Shown piece after piece: positions 57,762 to 64,000 of a stretch of 64,000 nucleotides of DNA. Position numbers and translations under genes: made by a program. The notes under the pieces are model-generated. The model ran no database searches. It was not told the origin of the DNA and worked only from the letters and a program-made list of their open reading frames with translations. The stretch lies in assembly GCF_937952055.1 (NCBI RefSeq), contig NZ_CALFYO010000019.1, positions 1 through 64,000 of the forward strand. Reading direction: 5' to 3'. How positions within the stretch are numbered: position 1 is the first letter of the stretch; every line of letters starts with the position of its first letter. This stretch comes from an uncultured Piscinibacter sp. (GTDB lineage: Bacteria; Pseudomonadota; Gammaproteobacteria; Burkholderiales; Burkholderiaceae_C).

Positions 57762-58439
57762 GTGAGCATCCAAGGCATCACCGAGCAGGACATCGCCAAC
57801 TACCTGGCCAACACGCCGGGCTTCTTCGAGCGCCATGCCGAGCTGCTCGGCTCGGTGCAGCTGACCAGCCCGCACGGCCAGCGCGCGGTGTCGCTGCAGG
57901 AACGGCAGATGGAAATGCTGCGCGACAAGATCAAGGGCCTGGAGTCGAAGATCATCGAGATGATCCGCCACGGCCAGGAGAACGTCGCCATCGCCGACAA
58001 GCTGCACCGCTGGACGCGAGCCTTGATGTTCACCGCCAGCGCCGGAGAGCTGCCCGAGGTGCTGACGCGCGAGCTGATGCACCAGTTCATGATCCCGCAG
58101 GCCGGCATCCGCGTATGGGGCGCCGCCGACGCCTACGCGGCACTGCCGTTCGCCCGTGCCGTCAGCGCCGACGTGAAGAGCCTGGCCGGCAGCCTGACGA
58201 TGCCGTACTGCGGCGTGAACAGCGGCTTCGAGGCCGCGCAGTGGCTGGACGATCCCGCCGCCGCGATGTCGATCGCGATGATCCCGCTGCGCCACGGCGC
58301 GGGCGTCGAGTCCTTCGGCATGCTGGTGCTCGCCTCGCCCGACCCGACGCGCTACACCGCCGAGATGGGCACCGAGTTCCTGCAGCGCATCGGCGAGCTG
58401 GCCAGCGCCGCGCTGTCGCGGCTGCTGCCCGTGCGCTGA
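57762..58439 (+). CDS. DUF484 family protein
   Basis: The 225-residue protein starts with GTG 57762 and has ITEQDIANYLANTPGFFERHAELL at the N-terminus. A coiled-coil helix follows (VSLQERQMEMLRDKIKGLESKIIEMI) and then a GAF-like domain (about 90-220). DUF484 has no established function but is nearly always found between dapF and xerC. The stop overlaps the xerC ATG (TGATG). Confidence 0.92.
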   Translation: MSIQGITEQDIANYLANTPGFFERHAELLGSVQLTSPHGQRAVSLQERQMEMLRDKIKGLESKIIEMIRHGQENVAIADKLHRWTRALMFTASAGELPEVLTRELMHQFMIPQAGIRVWGAADAYAALPFARAVSADVKSLAGSLTMPYCGVNSGFEAAQWLDDPAAAMSIAMIPLRHGAGVESFGMLVLASPDPTRYTAEMGTEFLQRIGELASAALSRLLPVR

Positions 58440-59377
58440 TGGCCGACGCGCCGGCGCCTGACGACATCGGGCGACATCTCGTCCACCTGGAAGTCGAGCG
58501 TCGGCTCGCGCCGCGCACGCTGGCGACGTACGGCGAGGCCTTCGAGCGCCTGCGCCGGTTCGTCGACCGGCAGCCGGTCGCGCTGCGCGACGTGCAGGTG
58601 CACCACGTGCGCCGCTGGGCCGCGCAGCTGCACGCGCAGGGCCTCGCGCCGCGCAGCATCGCGATCATCCTGTCGGCCTGGCGTGGCCTGTACCGCTGGC
58701 TGGGGCGCGACGGGCTCGTCGCGCTGAACCCGGTCGACGGCGTGCGGGCGCCCAAAGCCGGCAAGCCCTTGCCCAAGGCGCTGCCGGTGGACCAGGCGAT
58801 GGCGCTGGCCGAGCACAGCCCCGACGTCGGCGACGACGGCGACCCGCGCCTGGAGGCGCGCGACCACTGCATCGTCGAGCTGCTCTACGGCTGCGGGCTG
58901 CGCGTCGGTGAGCTGATCGGCCTGGACGCGGGTGCGAGCGCGCAGGCGGCCGGCTGGATCGATGCGAGCGATGCCAGTGCCCACGTGCTCGGCAAGGGCA
59001 GCAAGCGGCGCAGCGTGCCGGTGGGTGGCGCGGCGCTGCAGGCGCTGCAGCGCTGGCTGGCGCTGCGCGCTGAACTCGCCAGGCCCGACGAGCCGGCACT
59101 CTTCGTCAGCATGCGCGGGACGCGGCTCACGCCCAGCCAGCTGCGCTCGCGACTGAAGCGCCGCGCGCTGCAGGCCGGGCTGCCGACGCACGTGCACCCG
59201 CACATGCTGCGCCACTCCTTCGCCTCGCACCTGCTGCAGTCCAGCGGCGACCTGCGCGCGGTGCAGGAGCTGCTGGGCCACGCCAACATCACCACCACCC
59301 AGGTCTACACGCGGCTCGATTTCGGGCACCTGTCCAAGGTCTACGACGCCGCCCACCCGCGCGCCAAACGCAAGTGA
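58439..59377 (+). CDS. xerC: Tyrosine recombinase XerC
   Basis: XerC with XerD resolves chromosome dimers at dif. The 312-residue protein has an N-terminal core-binding domain (about 5-95) and a catalytic domain. The latter shows LLYGCGLRVGEL (Arg), GKGSKRRSVP (Lys), HPHMLRHSFASHLL (His and Arg), and LGHANITTTQVYTRL with the nucleophilic Tyr. The gene order fits XerC rather than a phage integrase. Confidence 0.95.
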   Translation: MADAPAPDDIGRHLVHLEVERRLAPRTLATYGEAFERLRRFVDRQPVALRDVQVHHVRRWAAQLHAQGLAPRSIAIILSAWRGLYRWLGRDGLVALNPVDGVRAPKAGKPLPKALPVDQAMALAEHSPDVGDDGDPRLEARDHCIVELLYGCGLRVGELIGLDAGASAQAAGWIDASDASAHVLGKGSKRRSVPVGGAALQALQRWLALRAELARPDEPALFVSMRGTRLTPSQLRSRLKRRALQAGLPTHVHPHMLRHSFASHLLQSSGDLRAVQELLGHANITTTQVYTRLDFGHLSKVYDAAHPRAKRK

Positions 59378-59383
59378 ATCCCC

Positions 59384-59460
59384 GATGAAACCGCCAAGCT
59401 CGCCTGCGCTCGCGGCCCCCCGAGGGGATGTTCAGCGGCCTCGGGCAGCCGGACCCCACC
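59384..59460. repeat. GC-rich intergenic element (REP-like)
   Basis: The gap between xerC and the rlmI-like gene contains a CTCGCCTGCGCTCGCGG run followed by a C-run and G-run that can pair. It resembles the element at 39901-39985 in composition and layout. Such elements are scattered between genes in this bacterial group by my recollection. Confidence 0.4.
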
Positions 59461-59464
59461 GATC

Positions 59465-60646
59465 ATGAAGGTCATCACCCTGCGCGAAGGCAAGGAGCGT
59501 TCCCTGCTGCGCCGCCACCCCTGGGTGTTCCAGGGCTCCGTCGACAAAGGCAAGGCCGATACCGGCGAGACCGTGCGCATCCAGTCGAGCGACGGCCGCT
59601 TTCTCGCCTGGGCCGCCTACAGCCCGAGCTCGATGATCCGCGTGCGTGCCTGGAGCTTCGAGGAGTCCGAGCGCATCGACGCCGACTTCTTCGAGCGCCG
59701 CATCGCCCGCGCGCTGGCACTGCGCGCGCGGCTGCCCATCGAGAGCGACGGCGTGCGCCTGATCCACGGCGAAGCCGACGGCCTTCCCGGACTGATCGTC
59801 GACCGCTACGGCGACTTGCTTTCCGCGCAGTTCCTCTCCGCCGGCACCGAGCGGTGGAAGGGCACCCTGGCCGATCTGCTGCTGAGGGCCGCCGGCTGCA
59901 CGCGCCTGTACGAGCGAAGCGACTCCGGCGTGCGCAAGCTCGAAGGCCTGGAGCCGGCCAGCGGCTGGCTGCGCGGTGACGGCGACACCGAGCTGATCAT
60001 CCGCGAGCACGGCTGGAAGCTCACGCTCGACGTCGCCGAGGGCCACAAGACCGGCTTCTATCTCGACCAGCGAGACAACCGCAAGTTGTTCGCCGACACC
60101 GTGCGCCACTTCGGCCTGCGGCGCGTGCTCAACTGCTACTGCTACACCGGCGGCTTCAGCGTGGCGGCGCTGGCCGGCGGGGCCGAGCGGGTCGTCAGCG
60201 TCGACTCGTCCGCACCGGCGCTGGCGCGGGCCACGGCGCATGTCGCGCTCAACGGCTTCGATCCGTCGCGCCACGAGGCGCGCGATGCCGACGTGAACCA
60301 GACGCTGCGCGATGCGTTGAAGAACGGCGAGGTGTTTGATGCCATCGTCCTCGATCCGCCCAAGTTCGCACCCACCGCCGCGCATGCCGAACGCGCCGCG
60401 CGTGCCTACAAGGACATCAACCGCCTCGCGCTCAAGCTGCTCGCGCCGGGCGGCGCGCTGTTCACCTTCTCCTGCTCCGGCGGCGTGGGCACCGAGCTGT
60501 TCCACAAGATCGTCGCCGGCGCGGGCATGGATGCGGGCGTGGATGGCGTGATCTATGCGCGCGTCGCCGCCGCGCCCGACCACCCGCAGACGCTGGTCTT
60601 CCCCGAAGGCGAATACCTCAAGGGGCTGGTGGTTCTCAAGTCGTAG
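59465..60646 (+). CDS. rlmI: RlmI-like class I rRNA (cytosine-5) methyltransferase
   Basis: The 393-residue protein has an N-terminal PUA domain (about 2-75; LREGKERSLLRRHPWVFQGSV). The RlmI-type methyltransferase domain follows with GHKTGFYLDQRDNR, VLNCYCYTGGFSVAALAGGA, DAIVLDPPKFAP and FTFSCSGGV. RlmI methylates C1962 of 23S rRNA in E. coli. The Cys in SCSGG is the expected nucleophile. The end overlaps the convergent Lrp gene by 11 bases. Confidence 0.93.
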   Translation: MKVITLREGKERSLLRRHPWVFQGSVDKGKADTGETVRIQSSDGRFLAWAAYSPSSMIRVRAWSFEESERIDADFFERRIARALALRARLPIESDGVRLIHGEADGLPGLIVDRYGDLLSAQFLSAGTERWKGTLADLLLRAAGCTRLYERSDSGVRKLEGLEPASGWLRGDGDTELIIREHGWKLTLDVAEGHKTGFYLDQRDNRKLFADTVRHFGLRRVLNCYCYTGGFSVAALAGGAERVVSVDSSAPALARATAHVALNGFDPSRHEARDADVNQTLRDALKNGEVFDAIVLDPPKFAPTAAHAERAARAYKDINRLALKLLAPGGALFTFSCSGGVGTELFHKIVAGAGMDAGVDGVIYARVAAAPDHPQTLVFPEGEYLKGLVVLKS

Positions 60647-61133
60647 CCGTCGCGGGCAGCGCCAGTCCGGGTTCGAATTTCGCGCGCGAGACGCTGAAGA
60701 AAGCCTTCACGTTGCGCACGTTGGCGTCCTGCGTGAACAGGCGCTGCACCAGCGCGTGGTAGGCCGGCATGTCGGCCACCTGCAGGACGAGCAGGAAGTC
60801 CGGCCCCGGCGAGACGCGGTAGCACTGGCGCACCGCCTCGTCGGCCACTGCGCGGGCTTCGAAGGCCGCGAGGTGCTCGGCGCCTTGCCGGTCCAGCGTC
60901 ACCTCCACGATCGACGTCAGCCCGGCGCCCAGCTTCGCCGGCGAGAGCAGCGCCACCTGGCGCTCGATCACCCCGGTGTCGACCAGGCGCTTGACCCGGC
61001 GCAGGCAGGTGGCCGGCGAGGTGTGGACGGCCGCCGCCAGCGCCTGGTTGGTGAGCGAGGCGTCGCGCTGCAGCTGGTCGAGGATGCGCAGGTCGGTGGC
61101 ATCCAGAGCGATGGAAGCGGCAATATCTGTCAC
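60636..61133 (-). CDS. Lrp/AsnC family transcriptional regulator
   Basis: The 165-residue protein has an N-terminal helix-turn-helix (DATDLRILDQLQRDASLTNQALAAAVHTSPATCLRRVKRLVDTGVI) and a C-terminal RAM ligand domain (about 75-150). It starts with GTG 61133. It is divergent from glmS with 139 bases between starts. The shared gap contains AT-rich palindromes that may be its operator. The effector, probably an amino acid, is unknown. Confidence 0.92.
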   Translation of the reverse strand: MTDIAASIALDATDLRILDQLQRDASLTNQALAAAVHTSPATCLRRVKRLVDTGVIERQVALLSPAKLGAGLTSIVEVTLDRQGAEHLAAFEARAVADEAVRQCYRVSPGPDFLLVLQVADMPAYHALVQRLFTQDANVRNVKAFFSVSRAKFEPGLALPATATT

Positions 61134-61203
61134 GAACTATGTTCTGGTGAATCTTTTCTTCACCCGATTCAAGGGATGGTTGAATATTGCATCGATCGAC
61201 GAA

Positions 61204-61213
61204 GATTGCAATC
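61204..61213. promoter_or_regulatory. Palindrome in the lrp-glmS intergenic region
   Basis: GATTGCAATC is a perfect 10-bp palindrome in an AT-rich stretch that also contains AATATTGC at about 61181-61189. The spacing and composition suit Lrp/AsnC binding. It could regulate lrp itself, glmS or both. This is an inference from symmetry and location. Confidence 0.4.
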
Positions 61214-61272
61214 AATCGTTCCGGGGGTCTGCCTAGCATCCGATCCCGTCTCCATCCGAAGGAAGCTCCACC

Positions 61273-63141
61273 ATGTGCGGAATCGTCGGCGCCGTCTCCA
61301 CGCGCAACATCGTCCCGGTCCTGATCGAGGGCCTGCGTCGCCTCGAGTACCGCGGCTACGACTCCTGCGGCGTGGCGGTGCACCAGGGCGGCGAGTTGCG
61401 GCGCGCGCGCAGCACCTCGCGCGTGGCCGAACTCGACGCGAACGTCAAGGCCGAGGGTGTCGAGGGCGGCACCGGCATCGCCCACACCCGCTGGGCCACG
61501 CACGGCGCGCCGGCGGTGCACAACGCCCACCCGCACTTCTCGCACGGGCCCGCCGCCAAGCAGGCGAGCGCGGGGCGTATCGCGCTGGTGCACAACGGCA
61601 TCATCGAAAACCACGACGAGCTGCGCGCCGAACTGAAATCGCGCGGCTACGAATTCACCAGCCAGACCGACACCGAGGTCATCGCCCATCTCGTCGATCG
61701 CCTGTACGAGGGCGACCTGCTCGATGCGGTGCAGCGCGCCGCGGTGCAGTTGCGCGGCGCCTACGCGATCGCGGTGTTCTGCCGCGACGAGCCGCACCGC
61801 GTGATCGGCGCGCGCGAGGGCTCGCCGCTGGTGCTGGGCGTGGGTACCGGCGAGCGCAGCGGCGACACCTTCCTCGCCAGCGACGCGATGGCGCTGGCCG
61901 GGGTGACCGACCAGATCGTCTACCTCGAGGAAGGCGACGTCGTCGACCTGCAGCTCGGCAAGTACTGGATCACGAGGCGCGAGGGCGAGGGTCCGTTCAA
62001 GCCGGTGACGCGGGAAGTGCGCACCGTTCACGCGCACACCGGCGCGGCCGAGCTGGGGCCGTACCGCCACTACATGCAGAAGGAGATCTTCGAGCAGCCG
62101 CGCGCCATTGCCGACACGCTCGACGCGGTGGAGAGCATCACGCCGGAACTGTTCGGCGACGGCGCCTACAAGGCCTTCAAGGAGATCGACAGCGTCCTCA
62201 TCCTCGCCTGCGGCACCAGCTACTACAGCGGGTCCACCGCGAAGTACTGGCTGGAGAGCATTGCGAAGATCCCCACCACCGTGGAGATCGCCAGCGAGTA
62301 CCGCTATCGCGACAGCGTGCCCAACCCACGCACGCTGGTCGTCACCATCACGCAGAGCGGCGAGACGGCCGACACGCTGGCGGCGCTCAAGCATGCGCGG
62401 TCGCTCGGCATGAAGCACACCCTGACGGTGTGCAACGTGGCCACCAGCGCGATGGTGCGCGAGTGCGAGTTCGCCTACATCACGCGCGCCGGCGTCGAGA
62501 TCGGTGTGGCCTCGACGAAGGCGTTCACGACGCAACTGGTCGGGCTGTTCCTGCTCACGCTGGCACTCGCGCAGGTGCGCGGCCACCTCGGCGACGAACA
62601 GGAGGCCGCGCACCTGAAGGCGCTTCGCCACCTGCCGGTGGCGGTGCAGTCGGTGCTGGCGCTCGAGCCGCAGGTGGTGGCCTGGAGCGAGGCCTTCGCG
62701 CGCAAGGAGAACGCGCTCTTCCTCGGCCGCGGCCTGCACTACCCGATTGCCCTGGAAGGCGCGCTCAAGCTGAAGGAGATCAGCTACATCCACGCCGAGG
62801 CCTACCCAGCCGGCGAGCTCAAGCACGGCCCGCTGGCGCTGGTGACCAGCGCGATGCCGGTGGTGACGGTGGCGCCCAACGATGCGCTGGTCGACAAGCT
62901 GAAGAGCAACATGCAGGAAGTTCGCGCGCGCGGCGGCGAGCTGTTCGTGTTCGCCGATGCCGACACGCGCATCGAATCCGGCGAAGGCGTGCACGTGATC
63001 CGCATGCCGGAGCATTTCGGCGTGCTCTCGCCGATCCTGCACGTGGTGCCTCTGCAACTGCTCGCCTACCACACGGCCTGCGCGCGCGGTACCGATGTCG
63101 ACAAGCCGCGCAACCTGGCCAAGAGCGTGACGGTGGAGTGA
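61273..63141 (+). CDS. glmS: Glutamine-fructose-6-phosphate aminotransferase (isomerizing)
   Basis: GlmS makes glucosamine-6-phosphate from fructose-6-phosphate and glutamine, the first step toward UDP-GlcNAc; GlmU (13168) acts later. The 622-residue protein begins MCGIVGAV, with Cys2 as the amidotransferase nucleophile. HTRWATHG and HNGIIENHDELR follow. Two SIS domains (about 300-620) show ILACGTSYYSG, VTITQSGETADT and LKEISYIHAEAYPAGELKHGPLAL. It ends in the conserved KSVTVE. Confidence 0.97.
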   Translation: MCGIVGAVSTRNIVPVLIEGLRRLEYRGYDSCGVAVHQGGELRRARSTSRVAELDANVKAEGVEGGTGIAHTRWATHGAPAVHNAHPHFSHGPAAKQASAGRIALVHNGIIENHDELRAELKSRGYEFTSQTDTEVIAHLVDRLYEGDLLDAVQRAAVQLRGAYAIAVFCRDEPHRVIGAREGSPLVLGVGTGERSGDTFLASDAMALAGVTDQIVYLEEGDVVDLQLGKYWITRREGEGPFKPVTREVRTVHAHTGAAELGPYRHYMQKEIFEQPRAIADTLDAVESITPELFGDGAYKAFKEIDSVLILACGTSYYSGSTAKYWLESIAKIPTTVEIASEYRYRDSVPNPRTLVVTITQSGETADTLAALKHARSLGMKHTLTVCNVATSAMVRECEFAYITRAGVEIGVASTKAFTTQLVGLFLLTLALAQVRGHLGDEQEAAHLKALRHLPVAVQSVLALEPQVVAWSEAFARKENALFLGRGLHYPIALEGALKLKEISYIHAEAYPAGELKHGPLALVTSAMPVVTVAPNDALVDKLKSNMQEVRARGGELFVFADADTRIESGEGVHVIRMPEHFGVLSPILHVVPLQLLAYHTACARGTDVDKPRNLAKSVTVE

Positions 63142-63693
63142 GTGCCAGAGCGGGGTGGTAGAGAACAAATGAGTTCGGCAGCGCGAACAAAGATCGGAAA
63201 ACGCAGCGGCTCGTGAGCAATTAAGTTCGGAACTCCTCGGATCGAGGACTGTCTGCCGATGAGCTTTTCTGCCCTCGACGCAGCGTCTCAAGAGCCAGCG
63301 TCAGCTCCTACCGCAACGGGATCGGTCGGGGGCCGATGGCGAGCAGGCGCATAAGACTGAACTGAGTCAGTTGCGGCCAGAGACCTGGACGACTGCTTCC
63401 ACAAACACGGGTCATTGAAGGTCGCCGGCTTCGACTGACAGCCTCACCACCGACACCGGTCACTCAACCGCCGTTCCCCAGCAAGCCGGCACGACCGGCC
63501 GCTTCTGCTTACCGCGGCCCGCTCAACACGACCCCCAGGAGACCACCGAGGCGCGAGATCGCTCGCCGGGAAGTCGACATTGCAGCAGCGGGCCTGTCGG
63601 GGATGCCCGCAGTCTCTGGCTTGCGAATCGTCAATTCTGGCGCCGACCGCAGGCACAAACTCGCGCACCTAGGACTCTTGAGGAGAGCGCACC
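63142..63693. other. Gene-poor stretch of 552 bases after glmS
   Basis: No supported gene lies here. The base composition is less GC-rich than the flanks. Visible elements are a 6-bp hairpin at 63234-63248, a palindrome AACTGAGTCAGTT at 63360-63372, and two related AGTTCGG segments near 63171 and 63224. Stop codons are frequent in all frames. AGGAGA at 63681-63686 is the ribosome binding site of the next gene. It may be degraded accessory DNA. Confidence 0.6.
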
Positions 63694-64000
63694 ATGCTCC
63701 AGCCCAGCATCCTGTTCGCAGGCGCAACACTTGCGCTGTCGGCACTCGGGTCGGCCCACGCGGCCGACCTGTACCCGTGGCGGAATCATGACGCGCCCTT
63801 CAACTTCGTCTTTGGCAACGAGATCGACACGCACCAGCAAACCCGCCTGACCCGCGACGGCAGCCTTTTCGGCTTCTTCTACATCCGCTTCACCGGCGTG
63901 CAGACGAGGGACCGCTATCCGGTTGCGACCCACGTCGACTGCAACACCAGTCCCGAGTGCACTGTCGGATGGGCGCTGAGTGGCAAGGCCGTCAGCGCGA
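63694..64000 (+). CDS. Exported protein of unknown function, N-terminal part
   Basis: The frame is open from ATG 63694 to the window end (102 codons), with AGGAGA seven bases upstream. It begins MLQPSILFAGATLALSALG and a signal peptide cleavage is expected after SAHAAD. The mature part reads FNFVFGNEIDTHQQTRL, FFYIRFTG and VDCNTSPECTVGW, with two Cys that could form a disulfide. I recall uncharacterised Burkholderiales proteins with this FGN-IDTHQQTR segment but no function. The C-terminus lies outside the window. Confidence 0.75.
   Translation, partial: MLQPSILFAGATLALSALGSAHAADLYPWRNHDAPFNFVFGNEIDTHQQTRLTRDGSLFGFFYIRFTGVQTRDRYPVATHVDCNTSPECTVGWALSGKAVSA

Noticed and set aside
58439..59377. 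XerC-like gene as a phage or island integrase
   Set aside because: It lies in the conserved dapF-DUF484-xerC order, has XerC length, and no tRNA or attachment-site repeat is nearby.
63234..63248. A glmS intrinsic terminator
   Set aside because: The stem is only 6 bp, lies about 90 bases after the stop and has no U-tract directly after it.
60553..63291. A 912-codon minus-strand frame across lrp and glmS
   Set aside because: It is antisense to glmS, whose motifs are complete; the translated sequence is low-complexity and Arg/His-rich.

Overview
The window is a GC-rich (roughly two-thirds G+C by eye), densely coded bacterial chromosome segment. Gene families and order point to a betaproteobacterium of the order Burkholderiales, most likely near the Rubrivivax/Leptothrix/Methylibium (Sphaerotilaceae) group. 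The supports are an H1-like Lys/Ala-rich protein tail, an SAH riboswitch on ahcY, metK divergent from two lpxL-type genes followed by dapF-DUF484-xerC, and DUF6279, DUF4136 and DUF2917 proteins. The placement is an inference. I saw no rRNA, tRNA, CRISPR array, insertion sequence or prophage. The first and last genes are cut by the window edges.

Layout. 1-4 kb: end of a histone-like gene, a cnoX-type chaperedoxin, then purE-purK-tsaC. 4-9 kb: two GDSL/SGNH-type lipoproteins, an OmpW porin, a SemiSWEET transporter and dacB. 8.7-13.2 kb: tsaB-rimI-udg-PAS/GGDEF/EAL with overlapping stop/start codons. 13.2-19.5 kb: glmU, two lipoproteins, ttcA-folB-folM and a MidA-type methyltransferase with a DUF2905 protein. 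19.5-28.2 kb: cca, a glutathione transferase, an NDUFA9-like protein, slt, two 5-formyl-THF cyclo-ligase genes around a LysR/DUF2917 pair and a TfoX-N protein, then a second ompW. 28.3-31.6 kb: ahcY-tlyA-metF under an SAH riboswitch. 31.6-35.4 kb: a gluconate 5-dehydrogenase-like SDR, an EamA exporter and a membrane-fused spermidine synthase-like protein.

35.4-47.9 kb is the main accessory block, a sugar-acid uptake and catabolism locus. A minus-strand operon encodes ABC ATPase, binding protein, two permeases, a 3-hydroxyisobutyrate-dehydrogenase-type enzyme and an IlvD/Edd dehydratase. It diverges from a plus-strand operon of a GntR/FCD regulator, LtnD-, OtnI- and DenD-like tetronate enzymes and an SDR. 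A mandelate-racemase-like enzyme closes the block on the minus strand. The kinase and decarboxylase of the known tetronate pathway (OtnK, OtnC) are absent here.

48-64 kb: a DsrE-like lipoprotein, two HAD hydrolases, an MFS permease, a YcaQ-type DNA glycosylase, an MBL hydrolase, metK, lipid A acyltransferases, dapF-DUF484-xerC, an RlmI-type methyltransferase, an Lrp regulator, glmS, a 552-base gene-poor stretch and the start of an exported protein of unknown function.

Methyl-group metabolism recurs: metK makes SAM, many SAM-dependent methyltransferases use it, ahcY removes SAH and metF supplies methyl-THF, with folate genes (folB, folM, two cyclo-ligases) nearby. The strongest unexplained signals are two leader structures (upstream of the second ompW and of metK), the incomplete tetronate locus, and a mandelate-racemase homologue with an altered catalytic lysine.
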